Below, one piece after another: positions 43,526 to 52,274 of a DNA stretch of 64,000 bases. The DNA is from Amycolatopsis lurida. Its GTDB lineage: Bacteria > Actinomycetota > Actinomycetes > Mycobacteriales > Pseudonocardiaceae. The stretch is taken from positions 7,285,501-7,349,500 of the forward strand of contig NZ_FNTA01000004.1 in NCBI RefSeq assembly GCF_900105055.1, written 5' to 3'. Below the pieces are notes generated by a model that had not been told where the DNA came from, did not search any database, and saw only the letters and a program-made list of their open reading frames with translations. Every line of letters begins with the position of its first letter. Positions within the stretch are counted from its first letter, which is position 1. Made by a program: the position numbers and the translations under genes.

Positions 43526-44127
43526 TCAGGACAGAGACGACTTCGCGAGCTCCGCTTCGGTGTGTTCGGCGGCGGGGAGGCCCAGTTCGCCGTAGAGCGC
43601 GATCGCGCGTTCGCAGTGGTCGCGCACGGTTTCCGGATCGGAGGCGACCCGGGCGAGCCCTCGGTGGGCGCGCGACCTGCTCGTGCACGGCGATGAGTTC
43701 CGGTCCGGGGTCCACGCCGAGTTCTTCACGCAGTGCGCGGAGAACCCGTTCGCAGTGGAGGAGCGCGTCGGTGCCGCGGCCCACGGCGTACGACGCCCGT
43801 ATCAGCGCCGCCGCGGCGGGCTCCAGCGGATGCTCGTCGGTGAGCTCGGTCAGCAGGCTGAGTGTCGAGCCGCGTCGCCGTCACGGATCTTGGCCTCGGC
43901 CCACGCGAGGACCGCCGCCGCGTGTTCCTGGTGCAGGGTCCGGTGGGTGCGCCCAGAGCTCGAGCGCCGCGCTCAGCCTGGTGGCGTCGGGGGGTGTTCG
44001 CGGGGCGCACCTGGGCGGGCGGCGACTCGCCCCAGACCCGGTCGATGAGGTCGACCCGGTATTTCGGTCGCCACAACGCAAGCGCGACGTTTTCCGGTGG
44101 CAACCGCGCGGAAATCCTTTCACGGCA
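43526..44127 (-). pseudogene. Decayed SARP-type regulator (BTAD remnant)
   Basis: Pieces of a Streptomyces antibiotic regulatory protein are scattered over different frames. A winged-helix end-like segment (VDLIDRVWGESPPAQ) lies near 44060. An internal helix segment (HQEHAAAVLAWAEAKIRDGD) lies near 43900. A long BTAD region follows (LLTELTDEHPLEPAAAALIR, then LRALREELGVDPGPELIAVH) around 43860-43685. The tail DHCERAIALYGELGLPAAEH ends at 43526. At least three frame changes separate them, and the N-terminus is missing or poor. It is best read as a dead gene. Confidence 0.7.
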
Positions 44128-44512
44128 AGGGAAAGGAACCGAAAGAGCCGGTATCCGGTTGGTGGATAACCCGGTGGGGACGGGGATCGAGCCGGAACGG
44201 AAGGTCCGGGCGGGCGAATCCGGCGAGTTCGACGGACGCGGTCTTGACGGTCGCTCCGAAGGCCTGCGGTGGACGTCCGGTTCGTCGCATGACACGAACC
44301 GCGGCGCCGGACTTGGTCGGATCGGACCAGCGGTGCGTGCGCCCGCCGGGTACGCGGGACGGCTCAGAATCCAGGAGGGCGGAACCGATTGATTCGTATG
44401 CGCGGATGAACTTTTCCGTCGCTCTCGTCGTTCCGCACGAATCGGTGACGCCGGTCACCGGCATAGCATCCCGGGAACTGCGGCCGACGCTTTCCCGGAC
44501 ACGAGGTGGAAC
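44128..44512. other. Gene-poor gap before the peptide operon
   Basis: The 385 bases carry no recognisable gene. The promoter of the peptide operon should lie near the right end. The part closest to 44130 may still be remnant of the broken regulator. Confidence 0.35.
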
Positions 44513-45904
44513 ATGGCGAAACTTTCCGAAATCGACGCCTGGTTGGAAGAGAACCTTTCCGCCCTGCTGGCCGAACACGGGGTTCCCGGCGCGGCTGTCG
44601 CGGTCCTCGCCGGTGGCGAGGTGATCGATCACGCGGCCGGCGTGCTGAACAAGGACACCGGCGTCGAGTCCACAGTGGATTCGGTGTTCCAGATCGGCTC
44701 GATCACCAAGGTGTGGACGACGACGCTGGCGATGCAGCTCGTCGACGAAGGTCTCCTCGACCTCGACAAGCCGGTGCGGAGCTACCTGCCGGAGTTCGTC
44801 CTCGCCGACGACGACGCGGCGTCGCGGATCACGGTCCGGCAGCTGACCTGCCACACCTCCGGTTTCGAAGGCGACATCTTCACCGAGACCGGTGTGGGCG
44901 ACGACTGCGTGCAGAAGCTCGTCGCGACGCTGTCGGACGTGCCCCAGTTGTTCCAGCCGGGGGAGATGTTCTCCTACAACAACGCCGCCTACTGCGTGCT
45001 CGGCCGCGTCGTCGAGGTGCTGCGGGGCAAGTCCTACGACGACTGCCTGCGTGACCATCTCTTCGCTCCGCTGGGGCTGACGCACGCGGCCGCCGGGCCG
45101 TATGACGCGATCCGGTACCGCGCCGCGATCGGGCACCTCGCGCCGTCACCGGACGACGAACCGCGGCCCGCCGGGGTCTGGGCGCTGGCCCGGTCGAACG
45201 CGCCGGCCGGATCGACGCTCTCGATGCGCCCGCGCGACCTGCTCACCTTCGCGCGGATGCACCTGTCCGAAGGCCGGGCGGATGACGGCACCCAGGTGCT
45301 CCGGCCGGAAACGGTGCGATCGATGTGGGAACGCCAGGTCGAGCTGCCCGACCTCGGCCTGATGGGCGGCGCGTGGGGCTTGGGCTGGATGCTCTTCGAC
45401 TGGCCGGGCGGCCCGGTGATCGGCCACGACGGCGGCACCATCGGCCAGTCGGCCTTCCTTCGGGTGGTCCCGGGCCGCAACGTCGCGGTCGCCCTGCTGA
45501 CCAACGGAGGTCAGACCCTCCGCCTGTACGCGGACATCTTCCGGAAGGTGCTGGGCGACCTCGCCGACGTCGAGGTCCCCACCCTGCCGGAGCCGAACGC
45601 GGCGGTGGCACCGGCCGACCCGTCCAGGTATGTCGGCGAGTACTCGTCGCGGGTGGCCGACACCGTGGTCAGCCTGGACGACGACGGCAAGCTGTGGATC
45701 GAGCGTATTCCGAAGGGTGTCATGGCCGACACGGGCGGCGAAGCCGAAAAGTCGCAGTTGCTGGCCTACAAGGACGACACGCTCGTCGCGGCCTACAAGA
45801 CGATGCCCGGCCTGCACATGCCACACGCGTTCGTCGGCGACGACGGCAACGGCCGGGCGCTGTACCTCCACACCGGCCGCGCCGACCGGCGGGTGAGCCG
45901 GTGA
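44513..45904 (+). CDS. Class C-type serine hydrolase (beta-lactamase/DD-peptidase fold)
   Basis: This 463-residue serine hydrolase belongs to the class C beta-lactamase/D-aminopeptidase superfamily. The nucleophile SITK is at 63-66, YNN at 155-157 and the third motif HDGG near 310. No signal peptide is present, so it is probably cytoplasmic. A C-terminal lipocalin-like barrel (from about 375) is seen in D-aminopeptidases and similar enzymes. It is closely similar to the C-terminal half of the S9 fusion in the same operon. ATG 44513 follows a GAGGTGG site. Peptide or ester cleavage is likely; antibiotic hydrolysis is less so. Confidence 0.88.
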   Translation: MAKLSEIDAWLEENLSALLAEHGVPGAAVAVLAGGEVIDHAAGVLNKDTGVESTVDSVFQIGSITKVWTTTLAMQLVDEGLLDLDKPVRSYLPEFVLADDDAASRITVRQLTCHTSGFEGDIFTETGVGDDCVQKLVATLSDVPQLFQPGEMFSYNNAAYCVLGRVVEVLRGKSYDDCLRDHLFAPLGLTHAAAGPYDAIRYRAAIGHLAPSPDDEPRPAGVWALARSNAPAGSTLSMRPRDLLTFARMHLSEGRADDGTQVLRPETVRSMWERQVELPDLGLMGGAWGLGWMLFDWPGGPVIGHDGGTIGQSAFLRVVPGRNVAVALLTNGGQTLRLYADIFRKVLGDLADVEVPTLPEPNAAVAPADPSRYVGEYSSRVADTVVSLDDDGKLWIERIPKGVMADTGGEAEKSQLLAYKDDTLVAAYKTMPGLHMPHAFVGDDGNGRALYLHTGRADRRVSR

Positions 45905-46803
45905 GCCGGATCGCCGACGAGATCGAGGCGGTCTTCGCGGCCGCCGGAGCACGCGGATTCGTCCACGCGCGGGAGGTCGGCGTCTCCGATGGTCCCGAGG
46001 TCGCCGTGGGCGCGGACGATCCGGTCGTGCTCGCGTCGGTGTTCAAGATCCCGGTCGCCCTCGCCTATGCCGGGGAAGTGGCAGCCGGACGGCTGGACGA
46101 GACCGAGCGGACCCTCGTCACCGCCCGGTACCGGATCGGCGGGGTCGGCACCGCGGGCTGCGCGGACGACGTCGAGATGAGCTGGCGCGACCTGGCCCAT
46201 TTCATGCTGACGATGAGCGACAACGCCGCGACCGACCTCGTCTATCACCGGGTCGGGCAGGAGGCCGTCGACCGGGTGCTCGCCGACCTCGGGCTCGTCA
46301 GGACGCGGTTGATCGGCTGCTGCGAGGACCTCTTCGCCTCGGTGATCGCCGATCTCGGCGGTAAACCGGACGACGATCTGGAAGCCGTCTTCGCCGCCGC
46401 CACGCCGGAACAGCTGTGGAAGCTCTCGGTGCTCGATCCGGAACGCACGACGTCGTCGACCCCGCGGGAGATCACCGCGCTGCTGGACGCGATCTGGACC
46501 GACCGCGCGGGCGACCCGGCCGCCTGTGACCGCGTGCGGAAGATCATGGCGCAGCAGATCTGGCCGCACCGGATGTCGTCCGGTTTCCCCGCCGGGGTGG
46601 CGGTCGCGGCCAAGACCGGGACGCTTCCCGCCGTCCGCAACGAAGCGGGCGTCGTGTCCGATGTGGACGGTCGCCGGTACGCCGTCGCGGTGTTCACCCG
46701 CGCCGAATCCCTCGCCGACCGCCTGCCCGCGGTCGACGCCTCGATCGGCACGGCGGCGCGCCTTGCCGTGGACCACCTTCGCGCACTTCCCGTCAAACCG
46801 TAG
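45901..46803 (+). CDS. Class A beta-lactamase-like serine hydrolase
   Basis: This 300-residue protein has the class A motifs SVFK at 46-49, SDN at 106-108 and KTG at 238-240. The usual Glu166-containing omega loop is not obvious, so rapid beta-lactam hydrolysis is doubtful. No signal peptide is visible. The GTG at 45901 overlaps the preceding stop (GTGA), so expression is coupled. In the operon it may process an imported peptide. It could also be a PBP-like sensor or scavenger. Confidence 0.85.
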   Translation: MSRIADEIEAVFAAAGARGFVHAREVGVSDGPEVAVGADDPVVLASVFKIPVALAYAGEVAAGRLDETERTLVTARYRIGGVGTAGCADDVEMSWRDLAHFMLTMSDNAATDLVYHRVGQEAVDRVLADLGLVRTRLIGCCEDLFASVIADLGGKPDDDLEAVFAAATPEQLWKLSVLDPERTTSSTPREITALLDAIWTDRAGDPAACDRVRKIMAQQIWPHRMSSGFPAGVAVAAKTGTLPAVRNEAGVVSDVDGRRYAVAVFTRAESLADRLPAVDASIGTAARLAVDHLRALPVKP

Positions 46804-46812
46804 GAGAACCGC

Positions 46813-48411
46813 ATGAAGACAGCTCGGCTCACCGCCGCCATGGCGGGCGTGGTGGCCTTGACCGTGAGCGCGTGCGGGGGGACGTCGCAATCCGGGGAGG
46901 ACCGGACCGCGAACCAGAAACCGGCCGATGGCAAGACCTTCACGGTGGGCCTTTCGACCGATCCGGGGACGCTCGACCCGGCCATCACCGTGCTGTCGAT
47001 CGCCAGGCAGATCGGCCGCTTCCTCTACGACGGCCTGATCCACCTCGATTCCGCGGGCAAACCGGTGGCGGGGCTGGCGGAGAAGTGGGAGGCCACGACG
47101 ACCACGGCGAGTTTCACCCTGCGCGACGGGGTGAAGTGTGCGGACGGTTCGCCGCTGACCGCTCGCGACGTGGCCGCGAACATCGACCACGTCGGTGATC
47201 CGGCGACCAAGTCCCCGCTGACCGGGGTCAGTGTCAAAGCGGGGACGAAGGCGGTCGCCGACGACGCCGCCAGGACCGTCACGGTCACCAGTGGGTCACC
47301 GGATTCGTTCCTGCTGCGCAACGTGGCGGCCGTGCCGATCGTCTGCGCCAAGGGAATGGCGGACCGGGCGTCCGTCGCGAAGGGGCAGCACGGCACCGGC
47401 ATGTTCACCATGACCGAGATCGTGCCGAACGACCACTACACCCTCACCCGGCGCAAGGACTACGCCTGGGGCCCCGGCGACTGGAAGAGCGAACAGCCGG
47501 GCCTGCCCGAAAAAGTGGTCTTCCGGGTCGTGCCGAACATGACGACGACGGCGAATCTGCTGCTGTCCGGGGAACTCAGCGCGGCGCAGGTGACCGGACA
47601 GGACCAGCAGCGGCTGCGGTCGCAGAAGTTGTTCCACGCCGACATCGTCGTGCCGATGGGCGAGATCTTCTTCAACCAGGCGCCCGGCAGGCCCGGTCAG
47701 GACGAGGCGGTGCGCCGGGCACTGACCCAGGCGCTCGATTTCGGCCAGATCGGCAAGGTGCTCACCACCGGCAACGGGCAGCCCGCCAAGGGCCTCGTCA
47801 CCGGAGAACCCTTGGCATGCCCCGGTGATTCGATCAACGGCAAGCTTCCCCCGTTCGACGTCGCCGCCGCGAAGTCCGGGCTCGACGCCGCGGGGTGGGC
47901 GCCCGGCCCGGACGGAGTGCGGGCCAAGAACGGCAAACGGCTCGCGCTCACCGTCGTCTACGGCACCCAGGTCGGGCCGACGATGGTCTCGGCCGCGGAG
48001 CTGATCCTGCAGGCGTGGAGGAACATCGGGGCCGACGCCACGATCAAGGCCGTCGATGGTCCCGGTACCAGCCAGGTGCTGTTCGGCACCGGTGAGTGGG
48101 AGGTGTCGCTGGCACCGCTGGGCTTCGTCCTGCCCAGCCAGGCCGTTCCGTTCGTCTCCGGCGCGAAACCGCCGGAGGGCACGAATTTCGCGCATATCGG
48201 GAATCCCCGGTACACCGAGCTCGCGGGCAAGGCGTCGGCGCAGGCGGGCGAATCCGGTTGCGGTGACTGGCTGGCCGCCGAATCCGCGCTGTTCGAACGG
48301 CTCGACGTGGTGCCGTTCGTGAACTCGACCATCCCGACCTTCGCGAACGGTGCGCGGTTCGAGATGAACCAGGGGCAGATCCTGCCGTCGTCGATCCGGA
48401 TGTACTCCTGA
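46813..48411 (+). CDS. ABC transporter substrate-binding lipoprotein (family 5)
   Basis: This 532-residue lipoprotein has a leader and lipobox VSAC at Cys21, followed by a family 5 solute-binding fold (TFTVGLSTDPGTLDPAITVL, then LTARDVAANIDHVGD). It should bind peptides outside and pass them to the permeases encoded next. ATG 46813 follows AGGAGAACC. The 3' end overlaps the next gene by an ATGA-type junction. It differs from the lipoprotein at 25.7 kb and lacks a riboswitch. Confidence 0.9.
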   Translation: MKTARLTAAMAGVVALTVSACGGTSQSGEDRTANQKPADGKTFTVGLSTDPGTLDPAITVLSIARQIGRFLYDGLIHLDSAGKPVAGLAEKWEATTTTASFTLRDGVKCADGSPLTARDVAANIDHVGDPATKSPLTGVSVKAGTKAVADDAARTVTVTSGSPDSFLLRNVAAVPIVCAKGMADRASVAKGQHGTGMFTMTEIVPNDHYTLTRRKDYAWGPGDWKSEQPGLPEKVVFRVVPNMTTTANLLLSGELSAAQVTGQDQQRLRSQKLFHADIVVPMGEIFFNQAPGRPGQDEAVRRALTQALDFGQIGKVLTTGNGQPAKGLVTGEPLACPGDSINGKLPPFDVAAAKSGLDAAGWAPGPDGVRAKNGKRLALTVVYGTQVGPTMVSAAELILQAWRNIGADATIKAVDGPGTSQVLFGTGEWEVSLAPLGFVLPSQAVPFVSGAKPPEGTNFAHIGNPRYTELAGKASAQAGESGCGDWLAAESALFERLDVVPFVNSTIPTFANGARFEMNQGQILPSSIRMYS

Positions 48412-49391
48412 TGACGAGCGCCGTCGCGACGGCGGGCCCGGGGAGCAGCCCTTGGCTGTCGTTCGGGATCCGCCGCCTCGGCCGGTTCGCGGTCTCGCTG
48501 TGGGTGCTGGTCACCACGGCGTTCCTGATGATCCAGCTGATCCCCGGCGACCCGGTCCGCGCGGCGCTCGGGCTGACCGCGCCCGCCGAGCTGGTGAACG
48601 CCCGGCGGGCCGCGCTCGGCCTGGACGACCCGCTGTGGAAGCAGTACGTCGACTATCTCGCCGGGCTCTTCTCAGGCGACTGGGGAACGTCGATGACCAC
48701 CGGGGTGCCGGTCGCGGACGTCATCGGCGACCGGCTCCCCGCGACCCTGCAGCTGGCGTTGCCCGCCTTCGTGGTGGTGATCGCGGTCGCGATCCCGCTG
48801 GGCCTGCTGTTCGCCGTGCTGACCCGCGGCGGCCGCCGTCGCGGCGGGGAACTGGCGTTCACCTCGACGACGGTCCTTCTGGCCGCGATCCCGGAGTTCC
48901 TGGTCGCGGTGGCGCTGGTGGCGTTCTTCGCGGTCCGGCTGGGTTGGTTCCCGGTGGCGGGCAGCGAAGCATCGGGCGCTCTCGTGCTCCCGGTGATCGC
49001 GCTGGCGCTCGGCCCGGCGTCGGTGCTCTCCCGCATCGTCCGCGTGGAGACGCTTTCCGTGCTGGGCAACGACTTCATCCGCACGGCACGGGCGAAACGC
49101 CTGCCCGCGCGGCTGGTCTACCTGCGGCACGCGCTGCCGAACGCGCTGACCGCGACCCTGACCATGGGCGGGCTGATGCTGACCGGGATGGTCGCCGGGA
49201 CGGTGCTGGTGGAGAACGTGTTCGCCTGGCCCGGTCTCGGTTCCACCATCACGCAGTCGATCCTGCAGAAGGACTATCCGCAGGTCCAGGGAATCGTGCT
49301 CGTCTACGGCATCGGTGTCCTGCTGGTGAACCTGACGGTGGACGTGCTGCTGGCCGTCCTCGATCCGCGTTCGACGATCCGGGAGAACTGA
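48411..49391 (+). CDS. ABC importer permease (DppB type)
   Basis: This 326-residue membrane protein has six helices, a large periplasmic loop after the first, the region MIQLIPGDPVRAALGLTAPA and a coupling loop (NDFIRTARAKRLPARLVYLR). It forms the channel with the permease half of the next protein. The ATG at 48411 overlaps the lipoprotein stop. Confidence 0.92.
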   Translation: MTSAVATAGPGSSPWLSFGIRRLGRFAVSLWVLVTTAFLMIQLIPGDPVRAALGLTAPAELVNARRAALGLDDPLWKQYVDYLAGLFSGDWGTSMTTGVPVADVIGDRLPATLQLALPAFVVVIAVAIPLGLLFAVLTRGGRRRGGELAFTSTTVLLAAIPEFLVAVALVAFFAVRLGWFPVAGSEASGALVLPVIALALGPASVLSRIVRVETLSVLGNDFIRTARAKRLPARLVYLRHALPNALTATLTMGGLMLTGMVAGTVLVENVFAWPGLGSTITQSILQKDYPQVQGIVLVYGIGVLLVNLTVDVLLAVLDPRSTIREN

Positions 49392-49392
49392 G

Positions 49393-51294
49393 ATGGCGAA
49401 TCCGCGCGGGGCGAAATGGCTCGGGGCACTGCGCACTCCGCTGGGCGCGTGCTCGGCCGCCCTGCTGGCACTGGTGATCGTGCTCGCGGTGCTGGCGCCG
49501 ATCCTGTGGCAGGACAAGGCTTTCGAGATCGACACGAACGCGATCGCCCAGGGACCGTCGGCGGCGCACTGGCTGGGCACCGACGATCTCGGCCGCGACA
49601 TCCTGTACCGCGTGCTGGTGGCGACCAGGCTGTCGATCGTGCTGGCGCTGCTCGCCACCGCGCTCGGGGTGGTGACCGGGCTCGTGCTCGGCACGCTGCC
49701 CTCGGTGCTGCCGCGTCCGCTCGCCAGGCTGGTGATCGCGGCGGTCAACATCGCGGTCGCCTTTCCCGGACTGCTGCTGGTGTTGTTCTTCTCGGTCATC
49801 TTCGGCGTCGGGACGCACGGCGCCGTGCTGGCGGTCGGTTTCGCGCTGGCCCCGGCGTTCGCGCGGCTGGCGCAGACGATGGCCGCTTCGGTGGCGGGAC
49901 GGGATTTCGTCGCGGCGGCCAGGATCTCCGGCGTCGGCCGGATCCGGTTGCTGTTCCGGCACATCCTGCCCAATATCGGCGAACCGCTGGTGGTCAACGC
50001 GACCATCGGCGCGGGCGGCGCACTGCTCGCCTTCGCCGGTTTGTCCTTCCTCGGCATCGGCGTGCAGGCCCCCGAATACGACTGGGGGCGGATCCTCGGC
50101 GAAGGACTCAACGGCATCTACGTCAACCCGGCGGCGGCGCTGGCGCCCGGTGTCGCGGTCGTCCTCGCGGGGCTCGCCTTCAACCTGGTGGGGGAGACCG
50201 TCGCCGGGGTGATCGGTGTGCGCACCGGATTGCGCAAACTCGCACCGCGGCCGGTCGTGCCGGCCAGGGACGACGCCGGGGAGACCCCCGAAGACGCCGT
50301 GCTGGTCGTGGAGAACCTCCAGGTCGCGTTCCCGAACCCGGCGGGCTGGACCGTTCCGGTGCGCGGGGTGGGTTTCACCGTCCGCGCCGGTGAGGCGATC
50401 GGTGTCGTCGGCGAGTCGGGCTCGGGCAAGAGCCTGACCGGGCTGGCGGTGTCGCGGCTGGTCGAAGCGCCGGCCGTGGTCACCGCGGACAAGCTCGAAT
50501 TCGCCGGGAAACCGTTGCTGACGACCCCGGAACGGGAGTTGCGCGGCCTGCTCGGCACGTCGCTGGCGATGGTGTTCCAGGATCCGATGACCTCGTTCAA
50601 CCCCACCAGGCGGATCGGCCGCCAATTGGCCGAAGTCGCCGAGCAGCACCAGGGACTCCCGCGGGCCAAGGCCCTCGAACGGGCCGTGGACCGGTTGCGC
50701 GCGGTGCGAATTCCCGCCGCCGAACGGCGTGCGCGGCAGTATCCGCACGAGTTCTCCGGCGGGATGCGGCAGCGCGCGATGATCGGCATGGGCCTGATGG
50801 GCGACCCGAAGCTCATCATCGCCGACGAGCCGACCACGGCGCTGGACGTCACCGTGCAGCGGCAGCTGCTGCGCCTGCTGGCGCGGACCAGGGCCGAACG
50901 GGACACCGCGATCATCCTGATCAGCCACGACATCGCGGTCGTTTCGCAGACGTGTGAACGGATGCTGGTCATGTACGCGGGCCGGGTGGTGGAGGACCTG
51001 CCGACCGCCGGAACACCGCGGCATCCGTACACGCGGGCCTTGCTGGCCGCGACACTCGACCTCGAGACCGATCGCGACGCGCCGCTCGCGGTGATCCCCG
51101 GCCGCCCGCCGGAACCGGATCGGGTGCCCACCGGCTGCGCTTTCGCCGACCGGTGCCCGGCGGTGACCGATCGATGCCGTCTCGAAGACCCGGCGCTGGA
51201 GCGCGTGGAACCCGGGCATCGCGTCGCTTGCTGGTATCCGGCGCCGCTTTCCCCGCCTGTCAAGGAAACCGTGACCGCAGGAGGTGCGGAGTGA
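49393..51294 (+). CDS. DppC-type permease fused to DppD-type ATPase
   Basis: This 633-residue fusion has a DppC permease at residues 1-280 (HWLGTDDLGRDILYRVLVAT; coupling loop AAARISGVGRIRLLFRHILP) and an ABC ATPase at 300-630. The ATPase has Walker A GESGSGKS (340-347), signature FSGGMRQ, Walker B LIIADEPTTALD and the DppD C-terminal cysteine region TGCAFADRCPAV. Joining a membrane subunit to its motor is uncommon in this family, where four genes are usual. ATG 49393 follows shortly after dppB. A heterodimer with the next ATPase is expected. Confidence 0.9.
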   Translation: MANPRGAKWLGALRTPLGACSAALLALVIVLAVLAPILWQDKAFEIDTNAIAQGPSAAHWLGTDDLGRDILYRVLVATRLSIVLALLATALGVVTGLVLGTLPSVLPRPLARLVIAAVNIAVAFPGLLLVLFFSVIFGVGTHGAVLAVGFALAPAFARLAQTMAASVAGRDFVAAARISGVGRIRLLFRHILPNIGEPLVVNATIGAGGALLAFAGLSFLGIGVQAPEYDWGRILGEGLNGIYVNPAAALAPGVAVVLAGLAFNLVGETVAGVIGVRTGLRKLAPRPVVPARDDAGETPEDAVLVVENLQVAFPNPAGWTVPVRGVGFTVRAGEAIGVVGESGSGKSLTGLAVSRLVEAPAVVTADKLEFAGKPLLTTPERELRGLLGTSLAMVFQDPMTSFNPTRRIGRQLAEVAEQHQGLPRAKALERAVDRLRAVRIPAAERRARQYPHEFSGGMRQRAMIGMGLMGDPKLIIADEPTTALDVTVQRQLLRLLARTRAERDTAIILISHDIAVVSQTCERMLVMYAGRVVEDLPTAGTPRHPYTRALLAATLDLETDRDAPLAVIPGRPPEPDRVPTGCAFADRCPAVTDRCRLEDPALERVEPGHRVACWYPAPLSPPVKETVTAGGAE

Positions 51295-52274
51295 GCGATC
51301 TCGTCTTCGACGCGGTGAGCGTGCGCTACGGCGGTCGGCGCGGCCTCACCGCCGTCGACCGGGTCGGGCTCACCGTCCCTTCCGGACAGGTCGTGGGGCT
51401 GGTCGGTGAATCGGGGTCGGGGAAGTCGACGCTGGCCCGCGCCGCCGTCGGGCTTTCGCCGATCAGCGCCGGACGGGTCCTGCTGGGTGGCGTGGACGTC
51501 CGCGAACTGCCCCGCCGCCCGCCGTTGCAGATGGTGTTCCAGGATCCGTATTCCTCTTTGGACCCCCGGATGAGCATCGGGGAATCGATCACCGAAGCGA
51601 TCCCGCGTGGCGTCCTCCCCGGGCGCGCGGCACGCCGCGACGAGGTCGCCCGGCTGCTGGAGCTGGTCAACCTCGATCCCGACCGCGCGGGCCACCTGCC
51701 GGGGCGGCTGTCCGGCGGCCAGCGGCAACGGGTGGCGCTCGCCCGCGCGCTGGCCGGACGGCCGGAGGTGCTGATCGCGGACGAGATCACCTCCGCGCTC
51801 GACGTCTCGGTGCAGGGCGCGGTGCTCAACCTCGTCCGGTCCGTGCAACGGCGGCTCGGCCTTTCGATGCTGTTCATCTCGCACAACCTCGCGGTGATCC
51901 GCTATCTCAGCGACGTCGTCGCCGTGATGTACCTGGGCCGCATCGTCGAGGTCGGCCCGGCCGAACAGGTGCTCACCGATCCGCGGCATCCGTACACGCG
52001 TGACCTGCTCGCCGCGGCGCCGTCGGCGACGAGCTCGCTGCTCGGCACCGGCTCGGACGAGGCGACCGCCGACGCCGAACCGGCCGACCCGCACCATCCG
52101 CCCGGCGGATGCCGCTACCACCCGCGCTGCCCGGTCGGCCCGCTCGTGCGCACCGACCGCGAACTCTGCCTTCAGGTGGATCCCGCGGAAGACGCGGCAC
52201 ACCGGCGTCACTCGGCGGCCTGCCACTTCAGCGACAACGAGCTCACGATCCCCAGAGGAGCAAACGCATCATGA
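51291..52274 (+). CDS. ABC importer ATPase (DppF type)
   Basis: This 327-residue ATPase has Walker A GESGSGKST near residues 38-46, signature LSGGQRQR, Walker B VLIADEITSALD and a DppF-type C-terminal cysteine cluster (CRYHPRCPVG). It pairs with the ATPase half of the preceding fusion. GTG 51291 overlaps that gene's stop (GTGA) and follows GGAGGTGCG. The end overlaps the next gene (ATGA). Confidence 0.92.
   Translation: MSDLVFDAVSVRYGGRRGLTAVDRVGLTVPSGQVVGLVGESGSGKSTLARAAVGLSPISAGRVLLGGVDVRELPRRPPLQMVFQDPYSSLDPRMSIGESITEAIPRGVLPGRAARRDEVARLLELVNLDPDRAGHLPGRLSGGQRQRVALARALAGRPEVLIADEITSALDVSVQGAVLNLVRSVQRRLGLSMLFISHNLAVIRYLSDVVAVMYLGRIVEVGPAEQVLTDPRHPYTRDLLAAAPSATSSLLGTGSDEATADAEPADPHHPPGGCRYHPRCPVGPLVRTDRELCLQVDPAEDAAHRRHSAACHFSDNELTIPRGANAS

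Noticed and set aside
45901..46803. A true antibiotic-resistance class A beta-lactamase
   Set aside because: No export signal, no clear omega-loop glutamate, and a peptide-operon context argue for another role.
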